A DNA stretch of 31,302 nt from Alphaproteobacteria bacterium (GTDB taxonomy: Bacteria; Myxococcota_A; UBA796; GCA-2862545): NCBI GenBank assembly GCA_020632915.1, contig JACKEP010000039.1:1-31302 (forward strand), given 5' to 3'. The stretch's first letter is position 1, and each line of letters begins with the position of its first letter. A program made the translations under genes and the position numbers. Below the pieces are notes generated by a model. It worked only from the letters and a program-made list of their open reading frames with translations. It made no database searches and was not told the DNA's origin. Shown piece by piece: positions 24,664 to 31,302 of this stretch.

Positions 24664-25968
24664 TCAGCGCCAGCGCTCGGCCTCGTGGTCCTCGCCGTGG
24701 CAGGTGCCCGAGCACGCGCCACCGCTGCGGGTCATGCCGCTGCGCAGCACGACGTCGGCGACGCCGTTGACGTGGCGGGAGACGTTCGTGATCGCGAGCG
24801 CCGCGTTGGTGGTGCCGCCGTGGCACTCCCAGCAGGTCACGCCCTCGCGCAGGTGGTCCTCGTGCTCGCCCGACATCCGCGCCTCCCACGCGTCGCGGCC
24901 GCTGGTGGGGTCGGGGTGGCAGTCGTGGCAGGTGCGCACGTCGCCCGTGTGGTCCATCGTGCCGTTGTCGCGGCCGTTGTAGCCGTGGCAGTACAGGTTC
25001 GAGCAGGTGCCGGCGCTGCCGTTCCAGCGGCCGGCGTCGGACAGGCCGCTGGCGAAGTCGACGTCGGCGATGCCCGGCGTGGTGTCACCGAGGAACACGT
25101 GCCCAGGCGAGAGCACGTCCACCGGCTTGACGTGGCAGGTGCTGCAGTCGAAGGCGGTGTGCAGCGCCGTGGCCTGGGTGTGGGCGCGGTGGGGCACGAA
25201 CGAGGCGGACGCGCCGTCGTCGACACCCGACAGGTGGACCGGCGGGGATCCGGTGCCCTCGGCCGGATCGCCGTGGCAGAACGTGCAGTCGGTGCGCCAG
25301 CCCGGCGCGTGGCAGGTGTCGCACGACACCGCGGCCCCCTGCCCCGTCAGGTCGGCGCCGTGGCAGTCCACGCAGGCCTCCACGCCGAACTTCGCGTCGA
25401 AGCCGTGGACGGTGGGCTCGGCCTGGTTCGTCGGGTGGTGGCGCTCCACCGGGTCGGGCTCGATCGGGGCCGCGCACTGGTCGGTGGCGCCTTCGACGAT
25501 CCAGGCGCGGACGAGGTCGACCGTGCCCGACGACAGCGCACGGCCGGGCGGCATCGACCCGCCGAGGCCCGCGGGGACGTCGCCGGCGAGCTTGACCCAC
25601 AGCAGCGACGTGTCGGGCGCGCCGGCGGTCACGAGCGTCCAGCCGGCGTCCGTGGCGGACGTCACGCCGACGAGGGCTGCGTGGGCGTCGGTCTCGAGGT
25701 CGAGGCCCCCCAGGTGCGACGCCGCGCTGTGGCACGACAGACAGCTCGTCTGGATCGCCGCCGCGACGGCACACCACCCCTCCGCGGGGACGTCGGTGTC
25801 GGTGCCGCCGGTGCCCGGCCCGTCGGTGCCCGGCCCGTCCGAGCCTCCGGGGACGAGCAGGTAGTCGTCGTCGCAGCCGCCGAGGCAGGAGACGCCGACG
25901 AGCGCGCCGAGGGCGACGGCGCGGCGGACGGCGGGGAAGAGGTCCGGCACGGACCATGCGGAGGTCAT
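24664..25968 (-). CDS. multihaem c-type cytochrome lipoprotein
   Basis: The 434-residue lipoprotein has its signal ending LGGC (Cys32) and a Gly/Asp/Thr-rich linker. The haem-binding motifs comprise seven CxxCH (CLSCH, CVDCH, CDTCH, CTFCH, CSTCH, CHDCH, CWECH), one CSNLYCH (CX4CH) and one CSGTCH (CX3CH), so up to nine haems. The CX4CH followed by CxxCH pattern is that of the Geobacter-type TIGR01904 domain. The N-terminal part with CLSCH and MPPG looks like a separate monohaem-type domain with a Met ligand. AGGAG lies before the ATG at 25968. It probably carries electrons on the cell surface or across the periplasm. Its start is only 23 bases from that of the divergent membrane hydroxylase gene. 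Confidence 0.87.
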   Translation of the reverse strand: MTSAWSVPDLFPAVRRAVALGALVGVSCLGGCDDDYLLVPGGSDGPGTDGPGTGGTDTDVPAEGWCAVAAAIQTSCLSCHSAASHLGGLDLETDAHAALVGVTSATDAGWTLVTAGAPDTSLLWVKLAGDVPAGLGGSMPPGRALSSGTVDLVRAWIVEGATDQCAAPIEPDPVERHHPTNQAEPTVHGFDAKFGVEACVDCHGADLTGQGAAVSCDTCHAPGWRTDCTFCHGDPAEGTGSPPVHLSGVDDGASASFVPHRAHTQATALHTAFDCSTCHVKPVDVLSPGHVFLGDTTPGIADVDFASGLSDAGRWNGSAGTCSNLYCHGYNGRDNGTMDHTGDVRTCHDCHPDPTSGRDAWEARMSGEHEDHLREGVTCWECHGGTTNAALAITNVSRHVNGVADVVLRSGMTRSGGACSGTCHGEDHEAERWR

Positions 25969-25991
25969 GGACGACTCCTGCGGAGGGCGTC

Positions 25992-26849
25992 ATGGACGCG
26001 CTGATGCATCACGAGCCGCTGCTGCGCAGTGGCGTGTTCTTCGGGCTGCTGGTCCTGTTCGCGACGGCGGAGGCCCTGTGGCCTCGCCGGGCACGCGGCA
26101 GCGCGCGCACGGCACGATGGCCGTCGAACCTGGGGATCGTCGTGCTCGACCAGCTCGTCGCGCGGGTGCTGCTGCCGATGGCGCCGATCGCGTTCGCGGC
26201 GCTGGTGGCCGATCAGGGGGGCGGGCTGCTGCCGCTGCTCGGGATCGGCGGCGTGGCGGCGGTCGTCGTCTCGGTGGTGTTCCTCGACTTCGCCATCTAC
26301 CTGCAACACGCGATGTTTCACGCCGTTCCGGTGCTGTGGCGGCTGCACCGCATGCACCACGCCGACACCGACATCGACGTGACCACGGCGCTGCGCTTCC
26401 ACCCCGTCGAGATCGTGCTGTCGCTGGGCATCAAGTTCTTCGTGATCGCAGCGCTCGGCGCGCCGCCCGTGGCGGTGCTGCTCTTCGAGGTGATCCTCAA
26501 CGGCATGGCGATGTTCAACCACGCCAACCTCGCCCTGCCCGCGCCGATCGACGCCGCGCTGCGCGTGCTGGTCGTGACCCCGGACATGCACCGCGTGCAC
26601 CACAGCACCCGCCGCGACGAGATGCACACCAACTTCGGCTTCAACCTGTCGCTGTGGGACCGGCTGTTCGGCACCTACGTCGCGCAGCCCAAGCAGGGAC
26701 ACGACGGCATGGAGATCGGCCTGCCCTGCTTCCGCGACCCCGCCGAGCTGCGGCTCGACCGCCTCGTGACGCAGCCGTTCCGCGACGACGCCGCCTGCGA
26801 GCGCGGCCGGGCGCCGGCCTCGGCCGGGCCCGCGATCACGGACAGGTGA
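25992..26849 (+). CDS. fatty acid hydroxylase/sterol desaturase family membrane protein
   Basis: The 285-residue di-iron membrane oxygenase has the full eight-histidine set: His106-x3-His110 (QHAMFH), His119-x2-His122-His123 (HRMHH) and His200-x2-His203-His204 (HRVHH), with additional His177 and His212. About four to five hydrophobic helices lie before and between the boxes. The family includes sterol C5-desaturase, C4-methyl oxidase and many bacterial hydroxylases of lipids and carotenoids. The motif style (TPDMHRVHHS, NFGF, WDRLFGTY) is that of the common bacterial branch, whose substrates are mostly unknown. GGAGGG precedes the ATG at 25992. A sterol substrate is a guess from the sterol reductase two genes away; no operator is present here. 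Confidence 0.87.
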   Translation: MDALMHHEPLLRSGVFFGLLVLFATAEALWPRRARGSARTARWPSNLGIVVLDQLVARVLLPMAPIAFAALVADQGGGLLPLLGIGGVAAVVVSVVFLDFAIYLQHAMFHAVPVLWRLHRMHHADTDIDVTTALRFHPVEIVLSLGIKFFVIAALGAPPVAVLLFEVILNGMAMFNHANLALPAPIDAALRVLVVTPDMHRVHHSTRRDEMHTNFGFNLSLWDRLFGTYVAQPKQGHDGMEIGLPCFRDPAELRLDRLVTQPFRDDAACERGRAPASAGPAITDR

Positions 26850-27171
26850 GGTCGACGGCGCGCACGGTCCACACCCAGGACGTGCCGCCCTCGACGTCGA
26901 CGCCGTCCACCTCGGCCGCGCAGCCGAGCTCGTCCTCCACGTAGACGTCGAAGCAGCCCGGGTCGAGGTCGGGCGACTCGAGGTCGGTGCCGTCGGCCAG
27001 GTACTCGTCGGCGCCCAGCACCTCGTTCCACGTGCTCGACCCGCACGCCGCGATGGAGAAGAACCAGATCTGGTTCCCGGTGCGGTTCTCGATGATGACC
27101 GACGCAGGCTGCACGACGGAGACGGAACACGCAGACAGGCACAAGCCCGCCACGAAGGCAAGGTTTCGCAC
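26836..27171 (-). CDS. small lipoprotein of unknown function
   Basis: The 111-residue protein has a clear signal peptide ending CLSAC (Cys15). The mature part is a single small β-rich domain (VIIENRTGNQIWFFSIAACG...), with a conserved-looking Asn-Arg-Thr start, as in small surface domains that handle side-chain-rich strands. Its 3' end overlaps the convergent membrane hydroxylase gene by 14 bases. No family recognised. The 169 bases upstream (27172-27340) carry no feature I can support. Confidence 0.65.
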   Translation of the reverse strand: MRNLAFVAGLCLSACSVSVVQPASVIIENRTGNQIWFFSIAACGSSTWNEVLGADEYLADGTDLESPDLDPGCFDVYVEDELGCAAEVDGVDVEGGTSWVWTVRAVDLTCP

Positions 27172-27340
27172 GGTTCACCTCGGGACGCTGGTACGCTCCG
27201 ACCACCATACAGGGCCGGGCGCGGCGAGGGAACCCCCTCGCCCAGCTCGGTGCGTCGCCTCCGGACCCCTGGCACCAGCTGCCACCTCCGTCCCACGAGA
27301 CGACGGCGCGGCGCCACCGGAACAGGTTTGTGCAGCCGCC

Positions 27341-28447
27341 CTACCAGCGGATGCGGAGCACGCGGTCGGCACCGGCGTCGACGACCCACAGGTCGTGCAG
27401 GTCCGTCGCCCACACGCCCGCCAGGCGGTTGGCGGACAGGCCCGTGTCGAGCACGGTGAGCAGGCGCCCGTTGGCGTCGGTGATCAGGATGTGGCCCGTC
27501 GCGGTGTCGGTGATCACCACGGCGTCGCCCACCAGCTCGATGCCGGCGGGCTGGACGAGCTCGCCGCCGTGGCCGTCGATCAGCGTGGTGAGCCTGGCGT
27601 CCTTCATCGCGTGGTGATCGACGCCGGGCTCCTGGCTCGACAGATCCTTGCCGCGCGTGCCGGACTTGGTGTCGAGCACCACCACGCGTCCGTTCCCCGG
27701 GTCGGCGGCGTAGAGCAGGTTGGCGTCGTCGTCGAACGCGACGTGGGCGACGGCGTTCTTGACCCGCGCGAGCTCGCCCGAGACGTACCGGGCGATGACG
27801 CCGTCGGAGTGGTCGTCGTAGCCCACGCCGTGATCGTGCTGGAAGTCGTAGCGGACGAGCGCGCCGTCGTCGCCGTCGTAGACCCAGTAGGCGTTGAACG
27901 CCTCCCACGCGATGCCCAGGCACTCGGGGCTCTCGTGGAGCATGTCGAGGTGGGAGCCGAGGTCGGTGGGCATGCCGTACAGGTTGGACAGGTAGGCGAC
28001 GGCGGCCGGGTTGGACGTGCCGAACACCTCGGGGTCGGACGACCACAGCGCCGGGCCCATGAACCGGTTCGGCGGACCGGAGCCGTTGTAGGTGTTGCGG
28101 CTGTCCTGGCAGGTCGCGAACCGATCCGTCGCGCCGAAGGCGATCGACGACACGCGGTCCATGAAGTGCAGCGCGTAGGGGTCGACCATGTGCTCCGACG
28201 TCTGATCGGGCTCGCCGGCCTGGCGGATGCGCGTGGCGGAGTCGTCGTTGCGGCTGACCACCCAGAGCTCGCCGGGGCGGTCGGGGTCGAAGGCCAGGTC
28301 CTGGGGACGGTCGAGGCCGTCGGCCTTGGTGGCGATCACCTCGAGGTCGGCGGAGACGTCGACGACCTCGGCGGGCGTACAGCCGCCGGCGAGGGCGGTC
28401 GCCGCCGCGAGGAGGGCGGCAAGGTGGCGGGAGGCGCTGGCGATCAC
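27341..28447 (-). CDS. β-propeller (NHL-like) lipoprotein
   Basis: The 368-residue lipoprotein starts at GTG 28447, overlapping the multicopper oxidase stop (GTGA). The signal ends ALAGGC (Cys23). The mature part shows repeated propeller-type blades (DRPQDLAFDPDRPGELWVVS, NLLYAADPGNGRVVVLD, HILITDANGRLLTVLD, DLWVVDAGADRVLRIRW), six or so in all. Two His-rich stretches, FQHDHGVGYDDHSDG and EPGVDHHAMKD, could bind metal. As the last gene of the minus-strand operon with a multicopper oxidase and a multihaem protein, a role in an extracytoplasmic redox system is inferred. Confidence 0.78.
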   Translation of the reverse strand: MIASASRHLAALLAAATALAGGCTPAEVVDVSADLEVIATKADGLDRPQDLAFDPDRPGELWVVSRNDDSATRIRQAGEPDQTSEHMVDPYALHFMDRVSSIAFGATDRFATCQDSRNTYNGSGPPNRFMGPALWSSDPEVFGTSNPAAVAYLSNLYGMPTDLGSHLDMLHESPECLGIAWEAFNAYWVYDGDDGALVRYDFQHDHGVGYDDHSDGVIARYVSGELARVKNAVAHVAFDDDANLLYAADPGNGRVVVLDTKSGTRGKDLSSQEPGVDHHAMKDARLTTLIDGHGGELVQPAGIELVGDAVVITDTATGHILITDANGRLLTVLDTGLSANRLAGVWATDLHDLWVVDAGADRVLRIRW

Positions 28448-29841
28448 GGGGGCTCCGGCGGCGGGGTCACGCGCAGGACGGTCATCATGCCGCCGTCGGC
28501 GTGGGGGAGGATGTGGCAGTGCTGCATCCAGTCGCCTGGACGCGTGGCGGTGTAGGCCAGACGGACGATGCCACGCACCGGCACGTCGATCGTGTCCTCG
28601 ACGGTCTTGATCGGTGGCGCTGTGCCATCGATCGCAAGCACCTCGAAGGCGTGCCCGTGGCCGTGGAAGGGGTGGTGGGTGGGCGACAGGTTGCGGACCT
28701 CGACCACCACCCGCTCGCCCTCGGGCACCTCGGCGATGGTGACGTCCGGGAACGCCTCGTGGTTGATGCGCCACTGGCCGGTGTGGGGGTCGCCCTGCAG
28801 CGTGTAGGTCACCGTCGTCGTGCCCGGGTCCGGCGACGGCGGTGTGACCGGGACCGACCACGCAGGCAGCGACGGCGCCCCCTCCCCCTCCGCCGCCACC
28901 GTCAGCACCCGCCAGGGCGCGCCCCACGTGGCGCCCCCGTGCAGCGAGAACGGCGACGCCAGCACGTCGAGGTCGGCCGCCACGCCCAGCGCGTGCTCCG
29001 CGCGGTCGCCGGGCGCGAGCACCACGGGCTCCCCGTCGCGCGGCGCGGTCACCACGCCCTGATCGCCGGCCAGCAGCGTCAGCCCGTCGCCCTGGAGCGC
29101 GACGTACCCGGTGTTGCTCGCGTCCACCCAGCGCAGCCGCGCCGTGTCGCCGGCGGGCAGGGTGAGCACCGGGTCGACCGCGCCGTTGACGGTCCACGTG
29201 AGCGCGGTGCCCTCGAGCCCATGGGGGTGGTCGTCGGCGTCCTCGCCCTCGGCCAGCGCCTCGCCCCAGGCGTCGAGCACCAGCACGAGGTCGTGGTCGT
29301 AGGCGGGCTCGTCCGGGTCGGTGACCACGAGCACGCCGTACAGACCGAGGTCGACCTGGTGCTGGGTGTCGAAGTGGGGGTGGTACCAGAAGGTGCCCGC
29401 GTGCTCGACGCGGAACGTGTAGGTCTGCTCGCCGCCCGGCATCACGGGGCTGCGCTGCCACGGCACGCCGTCCATCGGGTAGGGCGCACCGGCGCCGTGC
29501 CAGTGGATCGTGGTGGGCACGTCCAGGTCGTTGACGAGGTGGACCACGAGCAGGTCGCCCACCTCGGCGCGCAGCGTCGGCCCGGGCACCTGCCCGTTGT
29601 AGGCGTAGCCGTCGACCGTGGCGTCCCCGACGAGCACCGCGGCGGGTGCGGCGGTGAGCGTGGTCTCCAGGACGTGCGGGTCGGGGTCGACGTCGACGGC
29701 CGCCGCGGGCTGGGTCAGCGGCGGGCGCACCACGGCCGCGCCGTCCGTGTCGGTGCGCGCGGTGTCGACCACGGTGCCCGTGTCGGAGGCGGGCCCGGTG
29801 CAGGCTGCCATCCCCACGGCGACGGCGACGGGGCGCTTCAT
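28444..29841 (-). CDS. multicopper oxidase (laccase-like) lipoprotein
   Basis: The 465-residue protein has a signal with lipobox MAAC (Cys14) and spacer TARTDTDG. All copper sites are intact: HWH (113-115), HPH (154-156), HPFHGH (His390, His393, His395) and HCHILPHADGGMM, with the type 1 ligands Cys442, His447 and axial Met452. Three cupredoxin domains fit the length. It should oxidise a small reductant (phenol, Cu(I), Mn(II) or Fe(II)) with oxygen reduced to water. The start at 29841 overlaps the upstream stop (ATGA) and the stop overlaps the propeller gene start, so the three are translationally coupled. The preferred substrate cannot be told. Confidence 0.9.
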   Translation of the reverse strand: MKRPVAVAVGMAACTGPASDTGTVVDTARTDTDGAAVVRPPLTQPAAAVDVDPDPHVLETTLTAAPAAVLVGDATVDGYAYNGQVPGPTLRAEVGDLLVVHLVNDLDVPTTIHWHGAGAPYPMDGVPWQRSPVMPGGEQTYTFRVEHAGTFWYHPHFDTQHQVDLGLYGVLVVTDPDEPAYDHDLVLVLDAWGEALAEGEDADDHPHGLEGTALTWTVNGAVDPVLTLPAGDTARLRWVDASNTGYVALQGDGLTLLAGDQGVVTAPRDGEPVVLAPGDRAEHALGVAADLDVLASPFSLHGGATWGAPWRVLTVAAEGEGAPSLPAWSVPVTPPSPDPGTTTVTYTLQGDPHTGQWRINHEAFPDVTIAEVPEGERVVVEVRNLSPTHHPFHGHGHAFEVLAIDGTAPPIKTVEDTIDVPVRGIVRLAYTATRPGDWMQHCHILPHADGGMMTVLRVTPPPEPP

Positions 29842-31302
29842 CGCACCACCTCGGCGATCGGCCGATCCGGTGACGTCCACCCGCGCTCGGCGACGAGCGT
29901 GACCGGCAGCCCGCGCCACACCAGCTGCGCGGTGACGACCGGATCGGCGCAGGTCGCGGCGAAGGTGTGGGTGGTGTGGACGGCGGTGCCGGGCACGAGG
30001 CGGTTGTCGGAGACCACGTCCACCGCGCGGTGGTGCGGCACCTGCAGGGCGCCGTCGGCGTCGGCGAGCACGCGGGCGAAGGCGTGTCCGGGCGCACCGG
30101 CAACGGCACGACCGGCCTGCCCCGGCACCAGCGCCCCGGCGTCGCCGAGGAAGGCCTCGTCGCCCTCCGGCAGGGCGGCGTCGAAGGTGACCCGCCCGTC
30201 GCCGTCCACCGCGGTGATCGTGGCCTGCCCGACCACCTGGAGGTGGCGGTTGCCGGCGGCCGCGCCGGTGAACGTGCCGTCGCCGAACGGACCGGGCGAC
30301 GGGTCGTCGCGCCAGCCGTCGTGGCGCACCACGCGCACCACCTGACCGACACGGGCCCCCGGCCAACGCGACCAGTCGCCACCGGCCTCCTGACGGGCCC
30401 AGGCACCCCCCGCGAACGGGATGGCGTCGCCGCCGGTGGCGACGAGCGGGGTGCCGTCGCAGGTGGCGCTCACGGCGAGGATCACGGCGCGGAAGGGCTC
30501 GCCAGTGGGCAGCGCGTGGCCTGCACCTGTGTGGCGCACGGTGACGTCGACGCTCAGGGTGTCGGCGTCGCGCGCCGTCGCGACCTCGAGCGTGGCCGCG
30601 AGCTTCAGCAGGGCGCCGTCGGCGCTGCGCGGTCCGTCCCAGCTGTGGTGACGGGAGGTGCCCGCGGGGCGCCACCAGCCGGCGATGCGACCGACGCGCG
30701 GGCTGGGCACGAGGTCGATGTCGGCGGTGTTCCCGGCCTCGGCGTCGGGCGGCATGTGGCAGGACTGGCAGGGCGCGACGCCGGCCAGCGGCCCTGCGGA
30801 CCACTCCGACCACGTGGACTGGATCGGCAGCGTGCCGTCGGGCCAGCGCGCCCGGTCGACGTCGGTGCCGGGGACGAGGGCGGCCTGGCGCAGCTCGTGG
30901 CAGCCGGCGCACAGCGTCGCCTCGTGGAAGACCGGCGCGTAGACGCTGCCCATGCGCGGGTTGACCACGTCGGCGACGGGCCCGAAGGTCAGCGGGTCCC
31001 AGTCGAGCGTGGTGACGGTGGACGGCTCCGAGGGGCGGACCACCACGAGGCGACCGCCCACGCCGGCGGGCGCGTCGAGGTCGACGGCCGCCACCTTGTG
31101 GCACACGTCGCAGTGCACGCCGTGGTCGTGGGCGATGCCGGTGGCGTCGAGCAGATCGCGGCCCCCAAGCACGCCGTCGATGCCGGGCGCGTGGCAGTCG
31201 GCGCAGGCGCCGGTGGCCTGGGGCGCGTCGCACAGGGCGCCGTCGCCGCAGCCGGGGTTCAGGTCCGGCAGCGTGCCCGCGCCCACGCGGCAGCGCCCGC
31301 CC
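29838..31302 (-). CDS. multihaem c-type cytochrome (N-terminus cut by window edge)
   Basis: The frame stays open to the right edge, so the true start and any signal peptide are outside the window. The visible ~488 residues hold four CxxCH motifs (CADCH, CDVCH, CAGCH, CQSCH) in the first ~190, plus further His in the loops (HDHGVHC, FHEATLC) that could be distal ligands. Spacing resembles cytochrome c554/NrfB-like multihaem folds. A β-rich C-terminal region (about 250-488) follows, with VTVRHTGAGHALPTGEPFRA, a motif seen at the end of many multihaem proteins. It is translationally coupled to the multicopper oxidase, which suggests that electrons pass between them. Confidence 0.82.
   Translation of the reverse strand, partial: GGRCRVGAGTLPDLNPGCGDGALCDAPQATGACADCHAPGIDGVLGGRDLLDATGIAHDHGVHCDVCHKVAAVDLDAPAGVGGRLVVVRPSEPSTVTTLDWDPLTFGPVADVVNPRMGSVYAPVFHEATLCAGCHELRQAALVPGTDVDRARWPDGTLPIQSTWSEWSAGPLAGVAPCQSCHMPPDAEAGNTADIDLVPSPRVGRIAGWWRPAGTSRHHSWDGPRSADGALLKLAATLEVATARDADTLSVDVTVRHTGAGHALPTGEPFRAVILAVSATCDGTPLVATGGDAIPFAGGAWARQEAGGDWSRWPGARVGQVVRVVRHDGWRDDPSPGPFGDGTFTGAAAGNRHLQVVGQATITAVDGDGRVTFDAALPEGDEAFLGDAGALVPGQAGRAVAGAPGHAFARVLADADGALQVPHHRAVDVVSDNRLVPGTAVHTTHTFAATCADPVVTAQLVWRGLPVTLVAERGWTSPDRPIAEVVR

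Overview
The window is very GC-rich, tightly packed DNA with no stretch over about 200 bases lacking a gene. At least nine predicted lipoproteins carry a Cys lipobox, several followed by Asp-Thr (DTDTD) spacers. Multihaem cytochromes, tandem Ig-like repeats and a hybrid histidine kinase accompany them. This mix suggests a Gram-negative bacterium of the Myxococcota type. That is inference from gene style; no rRNA or marker gene is present.

Left third (1-8538): the start of a 3-ketosteroid-Δ1-dehydrogenase-like gene runs off the left edge. Beyond one lipoprotein gene lies a seven-gene operon (2022-8538): amidohydrolase-like protein, then HsaA, HsaC, HsaD, HsaE, HsaG and HsaF homologues. Together these would hydroxylate, meta-cleave and break down ring A of a secosteroid to pyruvate and an acyl-CoA. 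The reductase partner HsaB is not in the window.

Middle (8539-18926): mostly envelope genes. They are two lipoproteins, a lipoprotein carboxylesterase, a Nudix protein, a hybrid histidine kinase, a 982-residue Ig-repeat/β-helix lipoprotein and a GT-C type membrane glycosyltransferase.

Right-centre (19001-26849): an SDR and an Old-Yellow-Enzyme-type reductase, a cytochrome P450, a Cys-rich lipoprotein, a protein of the Δ7-sterol reductase (DHCR7/ERG4/ERG24) family, a multihaem lipoprotein and a fatty acid hydroxylase/sterol desaturase family protein.

Right edge (27341-31302): three translationally coupled minus-strand genes encode a multihaem protein (cut by the edge), a multicopper oxidase and a β-propeller lipoprotein.

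The most interesting signal is regulatory. The palindrome TAGAACATGTTCTA, or a close variant, lies upstream of four transcription units: the kstD-like gene (two copies), the hsa operon, the P450 (a phased array) and the sterol reductase. It fits the TnnAACnnGTTnnA operator of the mycobacterial TetR repressor KstR, which controls cholesterol catabolism. The window therefore appears to hold part of a KstR-like sterol regulon in a probable non-actinobacterium, joining ring degradation to a Δ7-sterol reductase and a P450. The regulator itself is not in the window.
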